NCBI GenBank assembly: GCA_009760885.1
Contig: CM019712.1
Span: 28,193,816-28,257,815 of the forward strand
Source of the DNA: Achatina immaculata
Lineage: Eukaryota; Mollusca; Gastropoda; Stylommatophora; Achatinidae
Reading direction: 5' to 3'
DNA: 64,000 bases
Below, piece after piece: positions 44,500 to 53,996 of the stretch; the first letter of the stretch is position 1, and each line of letters begins with the position of its first letter. Made by a program: the position numbers and the translations under genes. The notes under the pieces are model-generated. The model was not told the DNA's origin and searched no databases. It saw only the letters and a program-made list of their open reading frames with translations.

Positions 44500-45236
44500 C
44501 TTGGACAAAGTCGCCAAAGAAAGTGAACAGAAAGGCCTTACTTTGAACATCAAAAAGACAGAGACTATGGTTATATCTAAGAAACAGAATCCACCAGCAT
44601 GCAGTATTAAATTAAACGGAACTATTCTAAAGCAGGTGCAGAAATTCAAATACCTTGGAGCAGTAATAACTTCAGATGGGAAATGCAGAACAGAAATTAC
44701 GAACATAATAGGCCAAGCAAAGACTGCATTTCAGAGAATGAGAAACATATTAACCAACACATCCTTATCAATGAATGTTAGAAAACGAGTCCTAAAATGC
44801 TATATTGAACCTATCTTGTTATATGGAAATGAATCATGGACAATAGGCAAGTCTGCACAAAAATCATTGGAAGCAGCAGAAATGTGGTTTATTAGAAGAA
44901 TGTTTCGAATCCCCTGGACAGCAAAAATAACTAATGAAGAATGTAGGAGAAAAGCTGGAGAGACAAAAAACCTTGTCAAAAAGATAAGAGAGAGAGAGAC
45001 AATGTACTTTCATAGGACATGCAATAAGAAGAGGGGGCATTGAAAATATTATAACAACAGGAAAAATAGAAGGAAGAAGATCAAGACGAAGACCAAGAGA
45101 AATGATACTGGACAGTCTGACGGGATGGTGTGAGAGGAGATCACCAACTGAGCTGATGGCCTGGATGAAGGATCGCGTACTCTGGAGAAGCATAATAGCC
45201 AACGCCAGTCGGCACGGCACATGATGATGATGATGA
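44500..45236 (+). mobile_element. LINE family C, 3' fragment
   Basis: An open frame of 190 codons (44471-45043) carries the RT C-terminal part: LTLNIKKTETMVISKKQNPP, FKYLGAVITSDGKCRTEITN, MNVRKRVLKCYIEPILLYGN and ESWTIGKSAQKSLEAAEMWF. The rest continues in another frame to ANASRHGT and an (ATG/TGA)n tail. Nine-base duplications GTTGTTATT at 44491-44499 and 45237-45245 bracket it. It is 5'-truncated and recently inserted in the microexon 5 unit, splitting the old MITE-related sequence there. Confidence 0.92.
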
Positions 45237-45435
45237 GTTGTTATTTAAAAATAAAGCCAAAATAAATATAAAGCTGAAGTGAGAAGAAGTTATCAGAATA
45301 AGAAACACAAAACTGTCTAGAAGGAAGTAGATCAATATGGGTGGAGGGGGGGGGGAACGTCCAATAATTAGACATTTTATACTGTTTCTTATTATACATA
45401 AATTAAGAAGCGATATCTACAAATTCATTACTATC

Positions 45436-45543
45436 ATTCGAAGAAGAAAAAGAAAAAGAAGAGAGAAGGATGAGAAGAAGAAGAATGAGAAAGAGGAAGA
45501 GAAGAAGAAGAAGAAGAAGACGAAGAAGAAGAAGAAGAAGAAG
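45436..45543 (+). repeat. (GAA)n tract, microexon 6 unit
   Basis: A GAA/AAA-rich purine run ends about 72 bases upstream of microexon 6. Confidence 0.88.
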
Positions 45544-45615
45544 CTAGCATTCTCTTTTTGTATCCTTTTTTTTAAAGATTTCAATTAATTTTATTCTTAC
45601 CTGTTTTTATTTCAG

Positions 45616-45624
45616 TTATTCCAG
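45616..45624 (+). CDS. 9-nt microexon 6 of FReD gene (V-I-P)
   Basis: The exon TTATTCCAG is bounded by tacctgtttttatttcag and GTAAGATAAACGTTCC. It is phase 1-1 and encodes Val-Ile-Pro with the preceding G. It is the last hinge exon before the fibrinogen domain exon. Downstream homology to units 1, 3 and 5 is clear (gaatcagactttagacagga, tatctcagtggttcttaacc). Confidence 0.7.
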
Positions 45625-46005
45625 GTAAGATAAACGTTCCGAGTCAGTATTAGTTAATTGTACAATACATTTAGAAAGATCAATGCATCAGGTAAGTAAT
45701 ACAAGAAAATTGTCCTAAATAATTACATTATACAGAAACATTAAGAAGGTAAATAAAGTACATTGGAAAATCAGCTTTCTCTTTATTTTGCATCCTAAAA
45801 GCTAGAGTTGAAAATGAATTCACAATTTTGTACGAGTTTGATTGAGAATAAATGTAAGATAAGAGTTATTTTCAAATATTAACATTCATTATGGTACACC
45901 GAAAATGTCATATTCTACATAAAGTTACGTTACAGAATCAGACTTTAGACAGGAAGGAAATTATATCATGAGATCGCATCACGTTAGTAGTTCATTAGTC
46001 TATCT

Positions 46006-46221
46006 CAGTGGTTCTTAACCTATGTTTACTTCTCCACCCCATTACCTGACAGAGAGCAGCTGCAAATCTATATTTGAAAATAAAGCCATAAAAATAATAA
46101 AGCTGAAAGTTAGATTTTATTCCCCAAGAATTGAAGTAATCCAGTTTCTTGTTTGTGCGCCATCAAAAATCCTTCCTTGGGCCCCCAGGAGGGCCCCACA
46201 AAATAAGTTTAAGAACCACTG
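46006..46221. mobile_element. hAT-like MITE, 216 bp
   Basis: The terminal inverted repeats are CAGTGGTTCTTAACCTATG at the left and, read inward on the other strand, CAGTGGTTCTTAAACTTATT at the right. There is no coding capacity. The flanks gtctatct and tctttctt are only loosely similar, so any 8-bp target duplication has decayed. A related copy lies at 37611-37830 and traces lie at about 40730 and 44390 in sister units. Confidence 0.75.
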
Positions 46222-46936
46222 TCTTTCTTAGAGATCCCGAAAACCAGGAAAGGAAATGGCAACTAATTCTGACATCAATAATAACTAATAACACCACAAA
46301 GCTGTGACTTGGAACGTCATAATCATCATCATGTGGCTTAGGAATAGCAACCTCCAGTTCAATAACAGCCAGAACAAGACTTAGAAGCTTTTACCAAAGA
46401 CTAAAATGCAAAGAGTGTACAGACAGCTGAGAAGAACTGGCTAAAAGACTAAAACAGTGAAAAAGAAAAGGGCAAACAAGGCAAAATTAGAAAAGGGCAA
46501 ACAAGGCAAAGTTAGAAAAGGGCAGACAAGGCAAAGTTGACAAAAAAAAACATGATTTTTTACTCGAAGCAGATATTTGTAGTAGACGCTACAAAACAAA
46601 TGTCACGAGAAAAATAATACTACGAAGAATTTATTTATGTACTAGTACATTATGTACAAAAGTGATTAGTGCAGTTCAATCTCTCTGACGTTACAAGTAA
46701 CACATCTGTAGAAATGGGTACCTGACTCCTTCTAGAGGTGGGGACAGAAATGGCAACCACTCGTGGTATTGACTGCATCATCTGTTATTGCGGACAGAAA
46801 TCAAGAAAAACACAGACACTGGTAGTATATCTTCTATGTATTGTTGAAATGTAAGATATACGATTCCTTTATAAATATTATAATCACAATTAGTTCTAAC
46901 GGTAAGAATTTCACATCTGAGTAGTCTTGTAGTTTT
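46222..46936. other. Intron; 25-bp tandem repeat at 46464-46538
   Basis: Three copies of a unit aaaagggcaaacaaggcaaa(a/g)tt occur at 46464-46538. The rest shows no gene and partly matches 37900-38500. Confidence 0.55.
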
Positions 46937-46986
46937 CTCAGTTTTCATCAATTTAGTCTTCTTTGCATTAAGATAGGGGTTTTGCT
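46937..46986 (-). mobile_element. Small LINE family B relic
   Basis: The sequence gttttcatcaatttagtctt, then ctttgcattaagataggggt, then tttgct is the complement of the LINE B codons for NL.LNAKKTKLMT found at 4495-4530 and 59510-59550. Only about 50 bases remain. Confidence 0.6.
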
Positions 46987-47120
46987 GAACATGTAAAGGA
47001 CTCTATAAAATTGAAGGCCATGTTCCTTGTATAACTCAAAGGGATCTTTTATCTTTTTCTTTCACCACCACAAAATTAGCCCCACAAACACCAAATAATT
47101 TTCCTTGTTCTTTATTACAG

Positions 47121-47737
47121 GATGTGAGCCTACTACTTGTAGAGATGTTACGTCAAAAGAACCCAGGGTTGTGGCTACGTTGGCAGACGGGCTTGAAGTG
47201 TTGTGTGACACACAGACAGACGGTGGAGGCTGGATTGTCATACAAAGACGTGTGAGCTCAGACGTGGACTTCTACAGGAACTGGGCAGATTACAAAAATG
47301 GGTTCGGGGATATCACCGGCAGTTTCTGGTTTGGAAATGAGAAGATTCATCGTTTAACATCCAAGCGTCGATACCAACTGCGGGTACAGTTCACTTTCAA
47401 GAATTCAAATTACTTTGCTGATTATTCCAATTTTCGTGTGTCCGGTGAAGATGAAAAGTATCGACTTGAAGTTAGCGGTTACTCGGGCAACGCAGGAGAC
47501 AGCCTTCAGTACCACAATGGCCAGGCTTTTAGCACTTTTGACCGGGACAACGACAACTACAGCGGTAACTGTGCCCAGATATATCACGGCGCTTGGTGGT
47601 ATAAAACTTGTCATGCGAGTAATCTGAACGGTGTGTGGGGTTCAAAGGAATATGGTAAAGGTTTAAACTGGCAGCTTACCACTGCCTTCTACGATTCAGC
47701 AACATCGACTGAAATAAAAATAAGACCAAAAGACTGA
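47121..47737 (+). CDS. Fibrinogen-related domain (FReD) terminal exon
   Basis: Acceptor ttctttattacag opens a phase-1 exon. The 204 residues after the split Gly codon form an apparently complete fibrinogen C-terminal domain. Counting its first Cys as 1, there are Cys6 and Cys28 (first disulfide), TDGGGWIVIQRR (32-43), WADYKNGFGDITGSFWFGNE (54-73), a calcium-site motif DRDND (140-144), Cys150 and Cys163, and the ligand-pocket block YKTCHASNLNG (160-170) before the ending EIKIRPKD. The extra Cys1 could link chains or pair with hinge-side residues. Family members are secreted lectin-like proteins (ficolin, tachylectin or molluscan FREP type). No immunoglobulin domain was seen, so it is not a classical FREP as far as this window shows. 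The stop codon is at 47735-47737. Confidence 0.95.
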
Positions 47738-48051
47738 TATAACTATGTTAGATATACAGGCTGGCACAGATTTTGAGGAAAATGGTGATCCTACATCCCT
47801 TCTAATTTTGACCTGCAGTTTACTGGCCGGCCATTAGATGGCGCTGTTTGTAATATACACAGTCATGTGTGGAACGACACTTCACTTACATTATTCCAAT
47901 GCTACATTTCTTTTTCTGAACGTATTTTTTAAAATCCAGCTTCCACAGTATATTTTCAGATGTATTTTTGCTCCAACTATCTAATGTGGCAAAATTCAGA
48001 AATCACATTTTCTGAAAAATCGATGTCAGACCTGTAACCTATATCAGCAGC

Positions 48052-48057
48052 AATAAA
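48052..48057 (+). promoter_or_regulatory. Poly(A) signal of the FReD gene
   Basis: A canonical AATAAA lies about 315 bases after the stop codon and is followed by T- and TG-rich sequence (tttgtctgtggttattt). It is the best candidate for the 3' end of the transcript. Confidence 0.65.
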
Positions 48058-48360
48058 AAAAATTTATTTCCAAGAAATGTATTTGTCTGTGGTTATTTCA
48101 CATGAGGTATGTGTTTGTGTTTATTTCAGATGATATATGTTTCTGCGTTTATTTCACATGATGTTAATTTGAAGTAGTATATTTGTCAGCGCTTATTTAT
48201 TTTTTCCTGAAAGAACCATAACTGAGACAGTCACTGGGTCACTGATGAATATGCCTACTTAAGGCACGAGATAACTCAGACACCTGTGTAAGTCACCATA
48301 CACTATAACGAGTTAGCAAAATTCTAACAGACAAAATGCGAAGACTGTTTTGAATTAATA

Positions 48361-49837
48361 CGAGAGGAAGTCATTAAGCAAATCGCAAATGACTGTTACA
48401 AAAAAACTAAATTCGACAGTAATTTGAAAACTTTAAATTGTTTAACCTATATTATTCCCCTATTTCTCAACATTGAGACATTTGTCCCATCGTGTAATCA
48501 GTGATGCAATACCCATGGTGTAAAAATCGGAAGTCCAATTTCTGAACCACGTTTTTACTTCTGTTTCCACTTCTTCGTCACTCGAGAATCTTCTCCAGCC
48601 AAGGTAGTTTTTCAATGGAGTCAAGCAGGTGAAATCACTTGGAGCCAAGTCAGGACTATAGGGTGGATGTTCAAGAACTTCCCAACCCAACTGGCTAATT
48701 TTCTCTTAGGTTAACCGAGCCGTATGTGGTCTGGCATTGTCATGAAGGAGAAGCACACCTCTAGTCAGCAGACCAAGACGTTTTCGATTTGCATCCCGTA
48801 GCATCGACAGAACTTCCCAGCATGATACAGAATTCACACTGTCACCATACTTCTGGAACTTGGTTAACAACACTCATTGATAATCCCAGGACGCTGTCAG
48901 CATAACCTTCCTCGCAGAAGGCGTAATCTTGAATTTTTTTGCGCATGGCGATGACGGGTGTTTCCATTACATTGAGGCACGTTTTGATTCGGGTTGGTAG
49001 TGGTGCACCCAAGATTCGTCTCCAGTAATAATCCTTTGGAGCATATCTTCACCTTCATATGCGTAATGACAGAGATGCTGCAATGACCACCCAAGTCGGT
49101 TCATTTTGTGTTCTTCTTCTTCGTTCGCTTCTACCACCAAGACCACACTGTGATCCTACTGAATTTACGGCCGCGATCCTCGTTAAGTCCCGTGGTTACC
49201 CCGTGGTCCCCCGTGTGGTGCCTGAAAGGACCGCACGAGATCCCCGAGAGGACCACAAGAGGTATTTTCTGTTCGTTATTCAGATCTCTTGGTACCCAAC
49301 GTGAGCAAACTTTCCGAAAATTCAGTTGCTCATGCATTATTCTGTAGGCCAAGCCATGTGAACGTCCGATTGCACTTGCTACATTGTCTATCGTTACTCG
49401 TATATTAGCTCTGATAATCTCATTCTCACGTTGCACAGTCGCTTTTGTTGCATTCTGAACAGGACGGCCAAGTCGGACTTTGTCAAACATTTTCTGTGCG
49501 TTCCTAAGAAAATTCTTTTACCCAGTTATAGACCGCTTTACGTGATAAACACTTTTCAGCATAAACTGTAATCATTTCCTTATGAATGTCCTCAACGGAA
49601 TGTCCTTTAGCCCACAAAAATCGCACTACACTTCTCTGTTCTTCTTTGGTACACACTAACAGTTAGGTAGACATTTTGTTATTGCTTAGCGCATGCGCAC
49701 GTAACTCCCAGCGCCCCCTACATACAACTATTATAAAGTTGGACAATGGTAATATCTAAGGATCTATTTTAATACTACTTGATAACTGCCATTGATATAA
49801 TATTTCAATTTGCAAGTAACTTAGTGACTTCCCCTCG
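48361..49837 (-). mobile_element. mariner transposon, degenerate, with internal insertion
   Basis: Terminal repeats CGAGAGGAAGTCATTAAG at the left and the complement of CTTAGTGACTTCCCCTCG at the right are flanked by TA. On the minus strand an N-terminal HTH part reads TKATVQRENEIIRANIRVTI, then AIGRSHGLAYRIMHEQLNFR and KVCSRWVPRDLNNEQK (49490-49262). The catalytic ITGDESWVHHY block is near 49020, and the C-terminal part (48690-48460) begins GWEVLEHPPYSPDLAPSDFT. GC-rich sequence of about 130 bp at 49128-49262 interrupts the transposase just after the HTH half. Inactive. Confidence 0.88.
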
Positions 49838-49839
49838 TA

Positions 49840-51074
49840 TTTACTTCAGAGTCTGCCAATCTTCAACTCAGAGTGGAAAATGAACAAGATAAAATAATCT
49901 GATAACCACGACACCTTTTTTTCAGGCAGATTATGTGTTTTAAATTCGGACGAAGCGACGTCTTTATCCACACTGCCAACAGCTCCACACCTTATAAATA
50001 TATTATTTCAGACTGCTGACCTTTCATGACACATTAGTTTAAATCACCTGATGATTCGCTGGTTTACAACTTCCTGCCACCGTAGTCCACTACTCATCCA
50101 ACAAGACGGAAGTTCTTTGACATCCTCGTAGCTTCTTCATGAGAAATCCAGGAAGTTCGTGCATTAGAAAAGCTTGGGTTCAGTGAGTTTTATTTCAAGA
50201 TGACGGTAAATACTTAGAAGGCATCTGATAATGAGCAGTTTACTTTGTGTTCTTGAAGTTCAGGAGAAGGAGGCAAGAAAGAAGATTATTACAAGACCTG
50301 TCTTTATGCTTCTTTGTAAACATTCGGGTCTCTGTTCAGAATTTTCTGCTGAAACAGCTTTTGAGTAGAACAAAGTAAGAGAACACAATTTTGTAGGAAT
50401 GGACCTCGAAAACACCTTAGACAAAGAACTTTAGTGAGACGTGAGTGAAAGAAAAATCACAAGATAATTACCTTTGATTCGAACCACGGACTCCGGTATG
50501 ACGAGCAGCCTTCTAGCCACGAGAGAACAGCGTACTAACGAAAAGAACTACCTCGCACCTCAAAAAAAAAAGGTACTTGTAACCACAGTCATTAGTAACT
50601 GTTCAGCCGACACGAGGAATCATGACAACGGAAAGAAACGAGATCATGACACAGAAATTCCGTAGCTTAGATTCAGTCTCCCTAGCAGGTACCATTTTAG
50701 ACAAACATACACACGGTCTCCTGCCATGTCTGGTGCATACTTGAACAACACCAACAGACGAATGAATATTTATTATATGAAATTAGTTTCAGATGTAGTT
50801 TCAGTTTTAATACGAAAACCTCGTTTCCTATTTATAAAAAAATATTGTTCCTGAAACTATAATTCTCTTGTGATTTTCTTTCTTTCACGTCTCATTAACG
50901 CGTTTTGTCTACGATTTTTTCGAGATCTGATCCTACAAAACTGTGTTCTCTTACTTTAACGTACGAAAGCCTCGTTGTTTCCTATTTATTAAAAAATTGA
51001 GTAGAATAAGTTTTGCTTACATGTAGATCCATTGTAAATTGTCTGTAAAATAAATATTTGACAGAATATACAGT
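49840..51074. other. Intergenic, no recognised feature
   Basis: I searched both strands for exons, transposase or RT motifs and tandem repeats. Nothing is supportable. A short duplication of ttaacgtacgaaa or tttaatacgaaaacctcgtt with cctatttat occurs at 50810-50835 and 50955-50985. Confidence 0.45.
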
Positions 51075-51290
51075 CAGTCATCCGCATGTTCTTGCGAAAC
51101 TTTGCCTCCCTAACAGCTCTCCGGTAGCCTTCTCGTCTGTAAGCTAGATAACCTGCTGGTGATGCATTCATTTGCAGATTATCAATGATATTTTTCAACC
51201 ATCTTCTTCTTGGTCTTCCTCTCTTTCTTTTTCCCATTTTGTACCCTTCCGATACGGTTTTCTCTAATTTCTCATGACGTTTTATGTGTT
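51075..51290 (-). mobile_element. LINE family B, 3' end
   Basis: The minus strand reads MGKRKRGRPRRRWLKNIIDN, then LQMNASPAGYLAYRREGYRR and AVREAKFRKNMRM, the C-terminus of the family B protein. Only the last approximately 215 bp are present. Confidence 0.8.
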
Positions 51291-52164
51291 CAGGAGGTAT
51301 ACGAAAGGATTAATAAACCTGAGTATATAACAAGACAATACTGTCTGAAGATATGTTTCTTCAAGCTCATATTATTAAAAGGGTGTACTTGTGTATAGAA
51401 ACATTTGCATAATGACCAAGAATATAAGCTGTATATACTGTGATGAAATCTGTCAACACAAACACCTGCAGCACGAGTCCGAACTGTGGTTAAAATACTT
51501 TGTGCGGGCGTTGGTACGGGACTAAACAGTGCAGAACTTCAAGGCATCACTAATGACCCATCAAATGGCTACAACATTGTAAGCTATAACGTCCTGGAAC
51601 ACCGGCTCATGGGATATCGAACAAGAAAGCGAGTGCAAAAGCTCTGAGAGAAGAAGGTTTTAGGGAGAGTTTGAAAGACATTAAACATAATAATTGTGGT
51701 ACTAGCAGACAATAATATCCTAGTACCGCAAAAAATATTGTTTAATAAGCACGCCTGGCATGCGCTTAGAGGGAAATGGCACATGATCTCTTTTAATTGG
51801 TACTTCAGACTGAGACGTTGAGTAACCAGCGACATGGACTAGACAACATAGTGGAGGTAAAACATTTAATTATATATTTAGTAATTGCCAATAGTTGTCT
51901 CAGCGGCACATGATTTAAATTGTATTAACTTTATTTATCCCATTATGAAACGAAAACAAAAACAAAAATGTACTAATAAAAGAAAATCTCAAGTTCCAAA
52001 ACTTTACACAACAAGTACTCAAAACATAAGTACTAACAAACTATTTGTTCCGGAATAAAACTATCTAGAAAATAAAAAAAAAATCAAGGACTTCTTAAAC
52101 TCAAAATAAATACCAGTTAAAGACTACTGAAGAAGAGAAATCTCCTGAAAACATCTAGAGTACA
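51291..52164. other. Intergenic, no recognised feature
   Basis: AT-rich sequence without supported exon, repeat or transposon motif. Confidence 0.45.
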
Positions 52165-52880
52165 CATCCGGAAGTGAGGACGTATGGTCCCCAAATACAG
52201 CACACACACCTGGAGATGAGAAATGTGTCCCCAACTACAGCATACACACCTGAAGATGAGAAAATGTGGTCCTCAACTATGGCACACACACTTGGAGATG
52301 ACACACACACTTGGAGATCAGAAAATGTGGTCCCCAACTACAGCACACACACACCTGGAGATGAGAAAATGTGGTCCCCAACTAAAGCACACACACACAC
52401 ACACCTGGAGATGAGAAAATGTGGTCCCCAACTAAAGCACACACACACACACACACACCTAGAGATGAGAAAGTGTGGTCCCCAACTAAAGCACACACAC
52501 ACACACACACCTGGAGATGAGAAAATGTGGTCCCCAACTACAGCACACACATCTGGAGATAAGAACATGTGGTCCCCAACTACACCACACACACCTGGAG
52601 ATAAGAACATGTGGTCCCCAACTACACCACACACACCTGGAGATAAGAACATGTGGTCCCCAACTACACCACACACACCTGGAGATAAGAACATGTGGTC
52701 CCCAACTACACCACACACACCTGGAGATAAGAACATGTGGTCCCCAACTACAGCACACACATCTGGAGATGAGAAAATGTGGTCCCCAACTACACCACAC
52801 ACACCTGGAGATAAGAACATGTGGTCCCCAACTACAGCACATACACCTGGAGATGAGAAAATGTGGTCCCTGGCTAGAAA
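52165..52880 (+). repeat. 42-bp minisatellite, about 17 copies
   Basis: The unit is CTGGAGAT(G/A)AGAA(A/C)ATG, TGGTCCCCAACTAC(A/C), (G/C)CACACACAC. Spacing is 42 bp in the regular part (52595, 52637, 52679), and (CA)n expansion lengthens some units at 52385-52510. Both strands have long open frames (for example 14-residue repeats KMWSPTTAHTPGDK) because the period is a multiple of three. I see no splice or start context and treat it as non-coding. Confidence 0.92.
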
Positions 52881-53299
52881 TGTGGTCCTTGGTGTATTAT
52901 GGAGCACTTGTCGCTGACCAATAGAAAACTGAAAATATTCCAGGTACTCACTCTCTGTGTTACTCTTTTAACATTGTCCCAAGTTTTAAACCAGGGTCAC
53001 CAGCCTTTGTGGCCTTCCTTGGCTAGGCAGACCAGTCTTAGAACACCAGCCAAGAGGGTTAGTTTTTTAACACACAAATGGACGAATTCTGACTGCTCAC
53101 ATAAATGACTTTATTCTTCAGACTGACTTGTACAAATTCCTCTCGCTCTCTGCTACTTCTGGGTGTCCCTTCTGTGCTTCTGATCCCGGTCCTGCCGTAA
53201 CTGAAAGACAACACAGTTCTAATTAGCCATCTTTTCTACTTTTGCCTCTCACTATCTCATTCACTCCCCCCCCCCTCTCCTCGCATCCCTTCCCCTCAG
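52881..53299. other. Intergenic, no recognised feature
   Basis: No gene. A run of nine C occurs at about 53267-53275. Confidence 0.45.
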
Positions 53300-53819
53300 C
53301 CTGCGGGAATCTTACTAGCTCACTTTATCTAATGAATCAGTTTATAATCTTTAGAACAGCATAACCTGCGGGAATCTTACTAGCTCACTTTATCTAATGA
53401 ATCAGTTTATAATCTTTAGAACAGCATAACCTGCGGGAATCTTACTAGCTCACTTTATCTAATGAATCAGTTTATAATCTTTAGAACAGCATAACCTGCG
53501 GGAATCTTACTAGCTCACTTTATCTAATGAATCAGTTTATAATCTTTAGAACAGCATAACCTGCGGGAATCTTACTAGCTCACTTTATCTAATGAATCAG
53601 TTTATAATCTTTAGAACAGCATAACCTGCGGGAATCTTACTAGCTCACTTTATCTAATGAATCAGTTTATAATCTTTAGAACAGCATAACCTGCGGGAAT
53701 CTTACTAGCTCACTTTATCTAATGAATCAGTTTATAATCTTTAGAACAGCATAACCTGCGGGAATCTTACTAGCTCACTTTATCTAATGAATCAGTTTAT
53801 AATCTTTAGAACAGCATAA
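53300..53819 (+). repeat. 65-bp tandem repeat, eight copies
   Basis: Units start CCTGCGGGAATCTTACTAGC at 53300, 53365, 53430, 53495, 53560, 53625, 53690 and 53755. By eye the copies are identical or nearly so, unlike every other tandem array in the window. The unit has no coding frame of note. Recent expansion or homogenisation is likely; assembly collapse or expansion is also possible. Confidence 0.95.
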
Positions 53820-53996
53820 CTTGCCGTAGGGTCCGTGACAAAAACTCCAGGTCATTTTTTTCATGTTCTCTGTCAAATATTTAACAACTGATGTGAAAGG
53901 TATTATTCGGAATAAAAATAGGCATTCTTTATTTCACAACATTTAAGATGGTTAGATGCCAAGCATTTTATATTCTGCTCATTTGTCAGAACAAGT

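Noticed and set aside
52174..52924. 247-codon frame with 14-residue repeats and matching minus-strand frames
   Set aside because: The minisatellite period is a multiple of three; frames are open on both strands, and no splice site, start context or domain is seen.
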